A stretch of DNA of 64,000 bases from Halomonas urumqiensis (GTDB lineage: Bacteria > Pseudomonadota > Gammaproteobacteria > Pseudomonadales > Halomonadaceae). Of this stretch, positions 28,721 to 37,610 are shown piece by piece. Each line of letters starts with the position of its first letter. Position 1 is the stretch's first letter. The DNA lies in NCBI RefSeq assembly GCF_003028575.1, contig NZ_PYUD01000009.1:43458-107457 (forward strand), given 5' to 3'. Under the pieces are notes generated by a model. The model was not told the origin of the DNA. It saw only the letters and a program-made list of their open reading frames with translations, and did not search any database. Made by a program: the position numbers and the translations under genes.

Positions 28721-30136
28721 GTGAGCAGCACTCTGCAGGTCTATAACACGCTGTCTCGTCGCAAGGAGGTCTTCACGCCGATCGAGCCGGGCCGTGTACG
28801 CATGTATGTCTGCGGCATGACCGTCTACGACTACTGCCACCTGGGCCATGCCCGCGTGATGGTGGCCTTCGACGTGATCACCCGTTATTTGCGCAGCCGC
28901 GGTTTCGATGTCACCTACGTGCGCAATATCACCGATATCGACGACAAGATTCTCAAGCGTGCCGACGAAAATGGCGAAACCATCAGTGCGCTGACCGAGC
29001 GCATGATCGCCGCCATGCATGAGGACGAATCACGGCTGTTCGTATTGCGACCGGATGCCGAGCCGCGAGCCACGGGGCATATCGCCGAGATCATTGCGAT
29101 GATCGAGTCGCTGATCGACAAGGGTTATGCCTACGGTGCCGTCAACGGTGATGTGTATTACCGGGTGCGCAAGTTCGAGGGCTACGGCAAGCTCAACAAT
29201 CGCGACCTTGACGAGATGCGATCCGGTGCCCGGGTCGAGGTCGATGAATCCAAGGAGGACCCGCTCGACTTCGTGCTGTGGAAGGCGGCCAAGCCCGGCG
29301 AAGCCAGTTGGTCGTCGCCCTGGGGCGAGGGGCGACCCGGCTGGCATATCGAATGCTCGGCGATGTCCACCTGCTGCCTCGGCGAGACCTTCGACATTCA
29401 CGGTGGCGGGCCGGACCTCACCTTTCCGCACCATGAGAACGAGATCGCCCAGAGCGAGGCGGCCACCGGCAAGCCCTACGTCAATACCTGGATGCATGCC
29501 GGCGCAGTGCGCGTGAACCATGAGAAAATGTCCAAGTCGCTGGGCAACTTCTTCACCATCCGCGAGGTGCTGGCCCATCACGACCCGGAAGTGGTGCGCT
29601 ATCTGCTGGTGGCCAGCCACTACCGCAGCCCGATCAACTACGCGCCGGATTCGCTTCTGGAGGCACGCAAGTCGCTGGAGCGTTTCTATAACGCCCTTGA
29701 GTGTGTGCAATGCCCCGCGCCCGACAAGTCGCTTAAGGTCGATACTCGCTATGCCGAACGCTTCACATCGGCCATGGACGACGACTTCAACACCCCCGAG
29801 GCGCTATCGGTGATGTTCGACCTGGCCCGTGAGTTGAACCGAGCGCGCAAGGAAACACCCGAGCAAGCGCCAGCCCTGGCGGCAGAACTAAAGCGCCTGG
29901 GCGGTATTCTGGGGCTCCTGCAACAGGACCCGGCGGCGTTTCTCAAGGGCGCGGGAAGCGAGCTTGCGTTGAGCGAAGCCGAGATCGACGCGCGCATCGA
30001 AGCGCGGGCCGAGGCCAAGAAGGCCAAGGACTTCGCCCGTGCCGATAGCATCCGCGACGAGCTCGCCGCACTGGGTATCATCCTCAAGGACTCACGCGAG
30101 GGCACAAGCTGGGTGCTCGAGACGCCAGGTGAGTGA
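28721..30136 (+). CDS. cysS: Cysteinyl-tRNA synthetase
   Basis: Class I synthetase of 471 residues (E. coli 461). It carries [17 protein letters not shown] (HIGH-type plus the first zinc Cys), the further zinc ligands in HIECSAMS and [11 protein letters not shown], and the KMSKS loop [12 protein letters not shown]. The start is GTG 28721 with AGGGG immediately upstream. It is in an operon with glnS, an order seen in other gammaproteobacteria. It converges with the DUF1853 gene; no clear terminator is visible in the 54-bp gap. Confidence 0.96.
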   Translation: MSSTLQVYNTLSRRKEVFTPIEPGRVRMYVCGMTVYDYCHLGHARVMVAFDVITRYLRSRGFDVTYVRNITDIDDKILKRADENGETISALTERMIAAMHEDESRLFVLRPDAEPRATGHIAEIIAMIESLIDKGYAYGAVNGDVYYRVRKFEGYGKLNNRDLDEMRSGARVEVDESKEDPLDFVLWKAAKPGEASWSSPWGEGRPGWHIECSAMSTCCLGETFDIHGGGPDLTFPHHENEIAQSEAATGKPYVNTWMHAGAVRVNHEKMSKSLGNFFTIREVLAHHDPEVVRYLLVASHYRSPINYAPDSLLEARKSLERFYNALECVQCPAPDKSLKVDTRYAERFTSAMDDDFNTPEALSVMFDLARELNRARKETPEQAPALAAELKRLGGILGLLQQDPAAFLKGAGSELALSEAEIDARIEARAEAKKAKDFARADSIRDELAALGIILKDSREGTSWVLETPGE

Positions 30137-30190
30137 TCCGTAGGGGCCTCGGAAGGGCAGTGATCTTCATGATCCGCCAGTGGTGTCGGC

Positions 30191-31162
30191 TCATTCGCCT
30201 GCAGGCGGCAGCGGTACCTGCCGCGGCCAGTCATCGGCGACCACGAACAGGCGTTGCCAGCCTTGCGTGGGGTGATGCAAGGCGAGCTGAATAGGCGAGG
30301 CGGGTGTGGTGAAGTGCTCAGCCAACTGGGCCTCGATATCACGCAACGGCGAAAGCCACTCCTTGCGTGGCAGGGCCAGCCAATGCGGTTTGCGCAGCCA
30401 TCGCCCCTGGGTGCCAGGGGCGATGGCGTCCCTGAGGCGTGGCCAGTCGGACCAGTGCAGCCAGCGCCCCTTCAAGTGGTCTCGGGTCGCCTCGTGCGGT
30501 GCGGGAAATGCACCATGCAGGGGGTAGAACAGCACGCCGGGCATCGCCAGGCGACGCGTTATCCGCAACGCTTCTTCGCTCACTCCGGCATCGCCATGCA
30601 CAAGGCGACGCAGGGTGTCGCGGGCTTCAGGCTGCTCGCTCAGGCGCAATTGCCGTTGGTAGAGATGTTCGCGCTTGTTGGCCAGGCTATCGGCTCCCCC
30701 CGGCCCGATCCAGCGAGCCTGATCCGTGTCGCCGCGTGGTCCCACCGGCAACCCCAGGTAGAACTTTATCGCCACCTCCAGATGGATGGTCGTATCACTG
30801 TCCCGCTTTTGGTAGATCAGGTCGAACTCGCCAAGGGTAAGCCTGTCGCGCAGGATGCGCAGGTTGTGGGCCAATAGTTGAGTGCCTGGCGCGGCATTCA
30901 GCAGAAACTGCCAAAGTCGCTCGTGATAGAGACCCATGCGGCCCACCAAGGCATCGCCGATATGCGACTCGAGCGGCGCTGGGTTCGCCTCGATGTCAGC
31001 GAGCCACTCGCGCAGCCGAGTGTCATCGGCGAGCCCGAGCTCCTGGCGAGTGGGACGATGACACGAGGGCAGGGCAATCAGGTCCGGCGCCAGCAACACC
31101 CAGGCGAGGTCACGCACCAGCGGATGGTGGCAGTCATCGAGCGGTGTGGTCGTCGTCGGCAT
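30191..31162 (-). CDS. DUF1853 family protein
   Basis: 323-residue protein of the uncharacterised DUF1853 family. The central stretch GEFDLIYQ ... TTIHLEVAIKFYLGLP (about residues 113-136) has the D-x(n)-ExxxK look of a PD-(D/E)xK nuclease-like core. The family match is by pattern (LGRMGLYHERLWQF-type and QLLAHNLRI segments); nuclease activity is not established. No signal or membrane segment is seen. AAGG lies upstream of ATG 31162. It converges with cysS and diverges from the osmoprotectant importer. Function unknown. Confidence 0.72.
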   Translation of the reverse strand: MPTTTTPLDDCHHPLVRDLAWVLLAPDLIALPSCHRPTRQELGLADDTRLREWLADIEANPAPLESHIGDALVGRMGLYHERLWQFLLNAAPGTQLLAHNLRILRDRLTLGEFDLIYQKRDSDTTIHLEVAIKFYLGLPVGPRGDTDQARWIGPGGADSLANKREHLYQRQLRLSEQPEARDTLRRLVHGDAGVSEEALRITRRLAMPGVLFYPLHGAFPAPHEATRDHLKGRWLHWSDWPRLRDAIAPGTQGRWLRKPHWLALPRKEWLSPLRDIEAQLAEHFTTPASPIQLALHHPTQGWQRLFVVADDWPRQVPLPPAGE

Positions 31163-31298
31163 GGACTACCTTCCCGGGCGGCCAGCCTGCCAACCCAGGC
31201 CGGTGAGTGAATGAGGCGTTGAGGGCAAGTCTCTGACACGCCAATCCTCTTTTCCCTATACTCAGCATACATTCTCGACCTACCGGGTGGTAACGCCA

Positions 31299-32210
31299 AT
31301 GAACCCCTCCATGATTCGCTTCGCGGCACTCGCCGCCGGAACGCTGATGGGTGTATCCGTCGCCCAGGCCAACGAGCCGGTGGTGGTCTCCTCAAAGATC
31401 GATACCGAAGGGTCGGTACTCGGCCAGTTGATCCTGCAGCGCCTGGAATCCGGCGGCATCGAGGTGGAAGACCGGCTGCAACTGGGTGGCACGAGTATTG
31501 TGCGTGAAGCGTTGCTGGCCGGCGAAATCGACCTGTATCCGGAATACACGGGCAATGGCGCCTTTTTCTTCGACATGACCGACAGCGATGTCTGGCACGA
31601 TGCCGATGACGCCTATGCCACCGTGGCCGAGCGCGATGCCGAGAACGGCCTGGTATGGCTGACCCCGGCCGAGGCCAACAACACCTGGGCCATGAGCGTT
31701 CGCAGTGACCTTGCCGATGAGCATGGCCTGGCGACCCTCGAAGACCTTGCTGAATACCTCGCCGAGGGCGGTGAGTTCAAGTTCGCCGCCAGTGCCGAGT
31801 TCGTCGAGTCCGAGCAGGCGCTGCCTGCCTTCCAGCAAGCCTATGGGTTCGAGCTGAGCGACGATCAGCTACTGGTGCTTTCCGGTGGCAACACCGCCTC
31901 GACCATGCGCGCTGCCGCCCAGCAGACCAGCGGGGTCAACGCTGCCATGACCTACGGTACCGATGGTGGTCTCGGTGCACTTGGGCTGGTCGTGCTGGAT
32001 GATACGCTGGGCGTCCAGCCGGTCTACCAACCGGCCCCGGTGGTCCGCGACAGCGTGCTTGACGAGCACCCCGAGATCGAATCACTGCTGGAGCCGGTGT
32101 TCAAGGCGCTGGACCTCGAGACCCTGCAGCGTCTCAACGGCGACGTGGCGGTGAATGGCCGCGACCCCCGCGAGGTAGCGTCGGATTTCCTCGACGGCCT
32201 GGGTGACTGA
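31299..32210 (+). CDS. osmF: Osmoprotectant ABC transporter substrate-binding protein (OsmF/YehZ-like)
   Basis: Periplasmic binding protein of 303 residues for glycine betaine/choline-type solutes. An N-terminal signal peptide (MIRFAALAAGTLMGVSVAQA) ends at an AxA-type site near residue 24. The OpuAC-like fold shows in SSKIDTEGSVLGQLILQRLE, GEIDLYPEYTGNG and NTASTMRAAAQQTSGVNAAM. ATG 31299 is preferred to the GTG at 31287. It heads a four-gene operon with the order of E. coli yehZYXW, and overlaps the permease gene. Exact ligand unproven. Confidence 0.83.
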   Translation: MNPSMIRFAALAAGTLMGVSVAQANEPVVVSSKIDTEGSVLGQLILQRLESGGIEVEDRLQLGGTSIVREALLAGEIDLYPEYTGNGAFFFDMTDSDVWHDADDAYATVAERDAENGLVWLTPAEANNTWAMSVRSDLADEHGLATLEDLAEYLAEGGEFKFAASAEFVESEQALPAFQQAYGFELSDDQLLVLSGGNTASTMRAAAQQTSGVNAAMTYGTDGGLGALGLVVLDDTLGVQPVYQPAPVVRDSVLDEHPEIESLLEPVFKALDLETLQRLNGDVAVNGRDPREVASDFLDGLGD

Positions 32211-33402
32211 GGCCTCGGTGCGCAGCGATTCACCATCGCCCAACCGGGTGCTGCTGGTCCTGATGCTTGCGGCCTGTGCCGCATGGCTCGGCCTGGCGTC
32301 GGTCAGCGTGGCGCCCAACCGTATCGTGCCCGGGACCGCTTATCTGGCCGCCGAGGCGGTCGGTTGGCCGCTGGCGCTGGCAGGATGCCTGCCGATGTTG
32401 GCGGTGGCGGGGCTTGCGTGGCGGCCCGACGAACGTTCGCTGCGGCTGTCACTCGCTGTGGTGTTGGGCCTGATGATGTGGCTACCGCTGTGGTTGGCCA
32501 TCAATGCCATGTTGCTGATCGACCCGGACATGCCCCAGTCGCGCCTGGGGATTGGTCCCGCGGTGTGGCTGCTGTTGTTCCTGCTGGCCCTTGCGCTGAT
32601 CGAATTGCGTACGCGCCTGGCACTCTCCCGCCTGGCGGGTTGGGGGCTCGTGGTACCGATTCTCGTGACGTGGGCGCTGTGCCTTGCCTGGTGGCTTGCG
32701 CCGCTGGCGCTGGTGCGGGAATACCAGGCGCGCAGTGCTCAGTTCCTGGCGGCGATCGGCCATCACCTGGCGCTGGTAGGTGCGGCGGTGGGCGCGAGCC
32801 TGGTGCTTGGTGTGGCGCTGGCCCTGGCCATGCGCCGTCATGAGCGTCTCGAACGACTGGGGTTCGGGGTGCTGAATTTTCTGCAGACCATCCCCAGCCT
32901 GGCACTGTTCGGGCTACTGCTGGCACCGCTCGCCTGGCTCTCGGCCAATCAGCCCTGGCTTGCCGCGTTGGGGGTGAGCGGTATCGGCTGGGCGCCGGCG
33001 TTGCTCGCATTGATTGCCTACAGTCTGCTGCCGATGGTGCGTAACACCTTCGTGGCGCTGGAGGGCGTCGACCCCGGGGTCATCGAAGCGGCCCGCGGTA
33101 TGGGCATGAGTCGTTCCCAGGTGTTCCTGCAGGTGCGTCTACCCCTGGCGTTGCCGGTACTGCTCGAAGGGGTGCGTATCACCACCGTTCAGGCCATCGG
33201 GCTTGCCGCCGTTGCGGCACTGATTGGCGCCGGTGGCCTGGGTACCTTCATCTTTCAGGGCCTTGGCCAGGCGGCCATGGACATGGTGCTGCTGGGTGCG
33301 CTGCCGATCCTTGCCATGGCGCTAATCGCCGATGCATTGCTCGGTGCGTTGGCCTCGCGTCTGCGTGACGGATCCCTGACATCCCCAGGAGGTGCTCGAT
33401 GA
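32203..33402 (+). CDS. yehY: Osmoprotectant ABC transporter permease (YehY-like)
   Basis: Inner-membrane permease of 399 residues. The N-terminal half contributes several extra transmembrane helices. The C-terminal half is the BPD_transp_1 domain, with the EAARGMGMSRSQVFLQVRLP coupling loop (about residues 296-315). The long form, with extra N-terminal helices, matches YehY rather than the short permeases. GTG 32203 overlaps the preceding stop by 8 bp. It partners with the ATPase at 33399 and the second permease. Confidence 0.83.
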   Translation: MTEASVRSDSPSPNRVLLVLMLAACAAWLGLASVSVAPNRIVPGTAYLAAEAVGWPLALAGCLPMLAVAGLAWRPDERSLRLSLAVVLGLMMWLPLWLAINAMLLIDPDMPQSRLGIGPAVWLLLFLLALALIELRTRLALSRLAGWGLVVPILVTWALCLAWWLAPLALVREYQARSAQFLAAIGHHLALVGAAVGASLVLGVALALAMRRHERLERLGFGVLNFLQTIPSLALFGLLLAPLAWLSANQPWLAALGVSGIGWAPALLALIAYSLLPMVRNTFVALEGVDPGVIEAARGMGMSRSQVFLQVRLPLALPVLLEGVRITTVQAIGLAAVAALIGAGGLGTFIFQGLGQAAMDMVLLGALPILAMALIADALLGALASRLRDGSLTSPGGAR

Positions 33403-34343
33403 TCGAGCTGTTCGAGGTCACCAAGCGCTTCGCTAACGAGACCGCCGTGGATGGCATCTCGCTACGCGTCGAGACTGGCGAGCTATGCGCATTGGTGGGC
33501 ACCTCGGGGTGTGGCAAATCGACCACCTTGCGCATGATCAACCGGCTCATCGAGCACACGGCCGGTGAAATTCACCTGGATGGCCATCCGGTACGCACCT
33601 TCAATGAGCAGGAACTGCGTCGGCGTATCGGTTACGCCATCCAGAGTACCGGGCTGTTTCCGCACTGGAGCGTGGCGCGCAATATCGGGCTGGTACCGAG
33701 GCTTCTGAAATGGCCCAAGGCGCGGGTTGCCGAGCGGGTGGAAGAACTCATGGACCTGCTCGGGCTGCCGATGGCGCAATTCGCCGACAAGTACCCCCAT
33801 CAGCTTTCCGGAGGGCAGGCGCAGCGTGTCGGCGTCGCCAGGGCGCTGGCCGCGGACCCCGATATCCTGCTGATGGACGAGCCGTTCGGGGCGCTCGACC
33901 CGATCACGCGTGAGACCCTGCAGGTAGAGCTGCGCGCCCTCCAGGCACGCTTGCACAAGACCATTGTCTTCGTCACCCACGACATGGATGAAGCGCTGCT
34001 GCTGGCCGACAGGCTGGTGGTGATGCGCGCCGGCCGGATTATTCAGCAGGGCACGCCGCTTGAGTTGTTGCGCTCGCCGGTCGATGACTTCGTCGCCTCG
34101 ATGCTGGGCGGTGAAAATCGTGGACTCAAGGAGGCGGCGCTGACGCCTGTCAGCGAACGCATGCTGCCGCTGTCGCCGAGGTTGATTTCCCGCTCGCGGG
34201 TAGGGCGTGACGCGACACTGCACCAGGCATTGGCAGTGATGTTTCGCGAGCACGCCGACCGGCTCACGGTGGTTGATGATGACGAGATGCCGGTAGGCGA
34301 GTTGTCGCTACGCCGTCTGGTGGGTGCTGGCCGTGAAGAGTGA
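33399..34343 (+). CDS. yehX: Osmoprotectant ABC transporter ATP-binding protein (YehX-like)
   Basis: ABC ATPase of 314 residues. Walker A is GTSGCGKST (about 34-42), the Q-loop AIQSTGLFPHWS, the signature LSGGQAQRVGVARAL, Walker B ILLMDEPFGALDP, and the H-loop VFVTHDMDEA. A C-terminal extension (about residues 245-314) resembles the CBS/regulatory tail of glycine-betaine ATPases. The ATG overlaps the previous stop by 4 bp. It energises the two permeases on either side. Confidence 0.88.
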   Translation: MIELFEVTKRFANETAVDGISLRVETGELCALVGTSGCGKSTTLRMINRLIEHTAGEIHLDGHPVRTFNEQELRRRIGYAIQSTGLFPHWSVARNIGLVPRLLKWPKARVAERVEELMDLLGLPMAQFADKYPHQLSGGQAQRVGVARALAADPDILLMDEPFGALDPITRETLQVELRALQARLHKTIVFVTHDMDEALLLADRLVVMRAGRIIQQGTPLELLRSPVDDFVASMLGGENRGLKEAALTPVSERMLPLSPRLISRSRVGRDATLHQALAVMFREHADRLTVVDDDEMPVGELSLRRLVGAGREE

Positions 34344-34410
34344 GTCGGTGACAGACACCAGGCGGTGCGGATTGATGAGAGGGTGGAAGAGAGGGGTGAT
34401 GATAGCGGTG

Positions 34411-35118
34411 ATGAGAGAATGGCGAGCGCCGCTGGTCTGGGGCGGCTTGCTGATCGCCTTTTGTCTTGCAATGGGTGAGCTCGAGCCGTTCTATCGGCTG
34501 ATCGAGCCTGATTCACGACGCGTCATCTATGACCGCGCCGACTTCCTGACCCTGCTGTGGCGGCACCTGACGGTGGTCGGCATCGCGTCGTTCTTCGCAA
34601 TAATGATTGGCGTCACCGCCGCAGTTCTGGTCACGCGTCCGGCAGGGCGGGATTTCCTTCCTCTGGTGGCCCAGTTGGCCTCCATGGGCCAGACCTTTCC
34701 CCCCGTGGCGGTATTGGCCCTGGCGGTGCCGGTACTCGGTTTCGGTGGCGTGCCGATCGTCGTCGCGCTGCTGCTCTATGGGCTGCTGCCGATCGTGCGC
34801 AATACCCTGGCCGGGCTCGAGGGCATCGACGCCTCTGTGCTCGAATCGGCGCGGGGCATGGGCATGGGCCGCATGCAGATACTTGCCCAGGTTGAGCTGC
34901 CGCTGGCATTCCCGGTGATCCTCGCCGGCATTCGTACTTCGGTTACCGTCAACATCGCCACCGCGGCGCTCGGGGCCACCGTTGGCGCCAGCAATCTTGG
35001 CGACCCCATCATCTCCGGCATCGTCAATGCCAACACCGCGTATGTGGTCCAGGGTGCGCTGCTGATCGGCCTGCTGGCGCTGACGGTGGATAGCCTGTTC
35101 GCACGCTTGCAGCCCTGA
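34411..35118 (+). CDS. yehW: Osmoprotectant ABC transporter permease (YehW-like)
   Basis: Short ABC permease, about 235 residues from ATG 34411. About six membrane helices are predicted, and the coupling loop is ESARGMGMGRMQILAQVELP, preceding AFPVILAGIRTSV. The start is uncertain: the frame is open from the end of the ATPase gene, with ATGs at 34375, 34399 and 34411. The last aligns best with the YehW N-terminus (MREWRAPLVWG), but its AGGGG site lies about 14 bp upstream. It is the last gene of the importer operon. Confidence 0.8.
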   Translation: MREWRAPLVWGGLLIAFCLAMGELEPFYRLIEPDSRRVIYDRADFLTLLWRHLTVVGIASFFAIMIGVTAAVLVTRPAGRDFLPLVAQLASMGQTFPPVAVLALAVPVLGFGGVPIVVALLLYGLLPIVRNTLAGLEGIDASVLESARGMGMGRMQILAQVELPLAFPVILAGIRTSVTVNIATAALGATVGASNLGDPIISGIVNANTAYVVQGALLIGLLALTVDSLFARLQP

Positions 35119-35259
35119 GAGCCGCCTGATATTCGGCCTGTCATCGCTTTGATTCGGGTGATGAACAGGCATCATGTCATGACCTTGATGATGCGTTTAG
35201 CTAGTGGATTCCACCAAATTTCTGCCAGGGGGTAGCAAGACAGTGAGCCTTGATGGCAT

Positions 35260-35275
35260 CTTACGTTAACGTCAA
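35260..35275. promoter_or_regulatory. LiuR-type operator upstream of bkd operon
   Basis: CTTACGTTAACGTCAA matches the palindrome at 7093-7108 in 14 of 16 positions, sharing the 12-bp core TTACGTTAACGT. It lies 116 bp before the E1alpha start, in the only intergenic space of this operon. This is strong in-window evidence for co-regulation with the isobutyryl-CoA locus. Confidence 0.7.
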
Positions 35276-35390
35276 CTACTGTGACGTTGGTGATGAGCTG
35301 GAGAAAAGCTCTGGCAGCTGGCTACAGTAGGAACAACACTGCCCTCACAAGGGGCGGATGTGCTCCTGCCACCACCCTAGGACCAGGACA

Positions 35391-36605
35391 ATGACAAGCC
35401 AACAAGATATCCATACACCGGAATTCCTGACCGGTGACGAGTTCAGCATTCCCACCTTTCGCCTGTTGAAACAGGATGGCAGCCTTTTCGAGGGTGCCAC
35501 GGCGCCCGAGCTCGATCGTGACCAGGCGTTGCGAATCTACCAGGCCATGGTGACCACGCGTGTCCTCGATGAGCGGATGATGGCGGCCCAGCGGCAGGGC
35601 CGGCTCAGTTTCTACATGCAGTGCACTGGCGAAGAGGCGGCGGTGATTGGTGCTACCGCCGCCCTGGAAGACGCCGACATGATCATGGCTCAGTACCGCG
35701 AGCAGGGGGCGCTGGTCTACCGCGGCTTCACCTACGATGAGTTCATGAATCAGCTGTTCGGTAATGAGCTGGATTACGGCAAGGGCCGCCAGATGCCGAT
35801 TCACTACGGCTCCCGCAAGCTGCACTACATGACCATCTCCTCGCCACTGGCCACCCAGATTCCTCAGGCGGCCGGTTACGCCTATGGCCAGAAGCTGGCG
35901 GGTGAAGGGCACTGCACGATCACCTTCTTCGGTGAGGGTGCCGCCTCGGAAGGGGATTTTCATGCCGCGCTGAATATGGCCTCGGTGCATGAGGTGCCGG
36001 TGATCTTCTTCTGCCGCAACAATGGCTATGCGATCTCCACGCCGTCCATCGAGCAGTTCGCCGCCGATGGCATCGCACCGCGTGCCTATGGGTACCGCAT
36101 GCACGTGATTCGTGTCGACGGCAACGACATCCTGGCCGTGCTGGCGGCGACCCGTGCCGCACGACGTATCGCCGTGGAGCACAACAAGCCGGTATTGATC
36201 GAGGCGATGACCTACCGTCTGGCTGCCCACTCCTCCTCGGATGACCCCTCGGGCTACCGGTCGAAGAAAGAGGAGGAAGCCTGGCGCGAGAAGGATCCGC
36301 TCCTGCGCATGCGGCTGTGGCTGATCGCCCACGAGTGGTGGAGCGAGGAGCAGGAGAAGGCCCTTCAGGAGGAATTGCGTCGGGAAGTGCTTGAAACCAT
36401 GAAGCGTGCCGAGAAGCGTCCGCCGCCGCCGCTGGACAGCCTGGTCACCGATGTCTATGCCGACGTCACGCCGGCCTTGCAGCGCCAGCTCGATCGCTTG
36501 AAGACCCATATCCGCCAGTATCCCGACAGCTACCCGCGTGGCGCCAGTTCCCTGGACCCGGATGTCGCGGTCGGTGACGATGCCGCCACCGAAGGAGACG
36601 CCTGA
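35391..36605 (+). CDS. bkdA1: Branched-chain 2-oxoacid dehydrogenase E1 component, alpha subunit
   Basis: ThDP-dependent E1alpha of 404 residues. With E1beta it decarboxylates the 2-oxoacids of valine, leucine and isoleucine. The ThDP motif runs from [14 protein letters not shown] (181-194) to [13 protein letters not shown] (207-219). [17 protein letters not shown] and [11 protein letters not shown] resemble mitochondrial BCKDHA more than short bacterial forms. The phospho-loop equivalent is [17 protein letters not shown] (275-291), with Ser281 aligned to the human regulatory site. ATG 35391 follows AGGA; the upstream ATG at 35358 lacks one. It is the first gene of the operon. Confidence 0.92.
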   Translation: MTSQQDIHTPEFLTGDEFSIPTFRLLKQDGSLFEGATAPELDRDQALRIYQAMVTTRVLDERMMAAQRQGRLSFYMQCTGEEAAVIGATAALEDADMIMAQYREQGALVYRGFTYDEFMNQLFGNELDYGKGRQMPIHYGSRKLHYMTISSPLATQIPQAAGYAYGQKLAGEGHCTITFFGEGAASEGDFHAALNMASVHEVPVIFFCRNNGYAISTPSIEQFAADGIAPRAYGYRMHVIRVDGNDILAVLAATRAARRIAVEHNKPVLIEAMTYRLAAHSSSDDPSGYRSKKEEEAWREKDPLLRMRLWLIAHEWWSEEQEKALQEELRREVLETMKRAEKRPPPPLDSLVTDVYADVTPALQRQLDRLKTHIRQYPDSYPRGASSLDPDVAVGDDAATEGDA

Positions 36606-36606
36606 C

Positions 36607-37584
36607 ATGCCGACCATGAACATGCTGCAGGCCATCAACAACGCCCTGGACATCGCCATGGCGGAAGATGAAAAGGTGTTGTGCTTCGGGGAAGACGTCG
36701 GCATCTTCGGTGGCGTGTTCCGCGCCACCAGCCATTTGCAGGAAAAGTATGGCCGCGCGCGTTGCTTCAATACGCCGCTGGTGGAGCAGGGGATCATCGG
36801 CTTTGCCAATGGTCTGGCGGCCCAGGGCTCTGTTCCTGTGGCGGAAATCCAGTTTGCCGACTATATCTTTCCGGCCTTCGACCAGATCGTCAACGAGACC
36901 GCCAAGTTCCGTTATCGCTCGGGTGATCTGTTCAATGTCGGTGGGCTGACCATCCGCGCCCCCTATGGTGGCGGCATCTCCGGCGGGCTTTACCACTCGC
37001 AATCGCCTGAGGCCTATTTCGCCCACACGCCTGGGCTCAAGGTGGTGATTCCACGCAACCCCTACCAGGCCAAAGGGCTGTTGCTGTCGGCGATTCGTGA
37101 CCCCGACCCGGTGCTGTTCTTCGAGCCCAAGCGGTTGTATCGCGCTTCCACCGGCGAGGTGCCGGAGGAGGATTACCAGTTGCCGATCGGCGAAGCCGAG
37201 GTGACCCGCGAGGGCAGCGATATCACCGTGCTTGGCTGGGGCGCTCAGATGGAAGTGATCGAGCGTGCGGTGGCACTCGCCGAGAAGGAGGGTATCTCCT
37301 GCGAGGTGATCGACCTGCGTTCGATCCTGCCCTGGGACGAAGACACCGTCGCGGAATCGGTGCTCAAGACCGGCCGCCTGCTGATCACCCACGAGGCCCC
37401 GCTGACCGGCGGCTTCGCCGGCGAGATTGCCGCCACCATCGCCGAACGCTGCTTCCTTTACCTGGAGTCCCCCATCAGCCGGGTGACCGGGCTGGATACG
37501 CCTTTCCCGCTAACCCTGGAGAAGGAGTATCTACCCGACCACTTGAAGATCTTCGAAGCGATCAAGGCCTGCGTGGCTTTCTGA
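36607..37584 (+). CDS. bkdA2: Branched-chain 2-oxoacid dehydrogenase E1 component, beta subunit
   Basis: E1beta of 325 residues, containing the pyrimidine-binding Transket_pyr domain and the C-terminal transketolase domain. Diagnostic stretches are [58 protein letters not shown] and [20 protein letters not shown]. It assembles as alpha2-beta2 with the preceding gene. The start ATG 36607 lies one base after the E1alpha stop; a longer frame from 36538 merely overlaps E1alpha. Confidence 0.94.
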   Translation: MPTMNMLQAINNALDIAMAEDEKVLCFGEDVGIFGGVFRATSHLQEKYGRARCFNTPLVEQGIIGFANGLAAQGSVPVAEIQFADYIFPAFDQIVNETAKFRYRSGDLFNVGGLTIRAPYGGGISGGLYHSQSPEAYFAHTPGLKVVIPRNPYQAKGLLLSAIRDPDPVLFFEPKRLYRASTGEVPEEDYQLPIGEAEVTREGSDITVLGWGAQMEVIERAVALAEKEGISCEVIDLRSILPWDEDTVAESVLKTGRLLITHEAPLTGGFAGEIAATIAERCFLYLESPISRVTGLDTPFPLTLEKEYLPDHLKIFEAIKACVAF

Positions 37585-37610
37585 GTCGGTATTGGACAGG
37601 AGTGAGTGAC

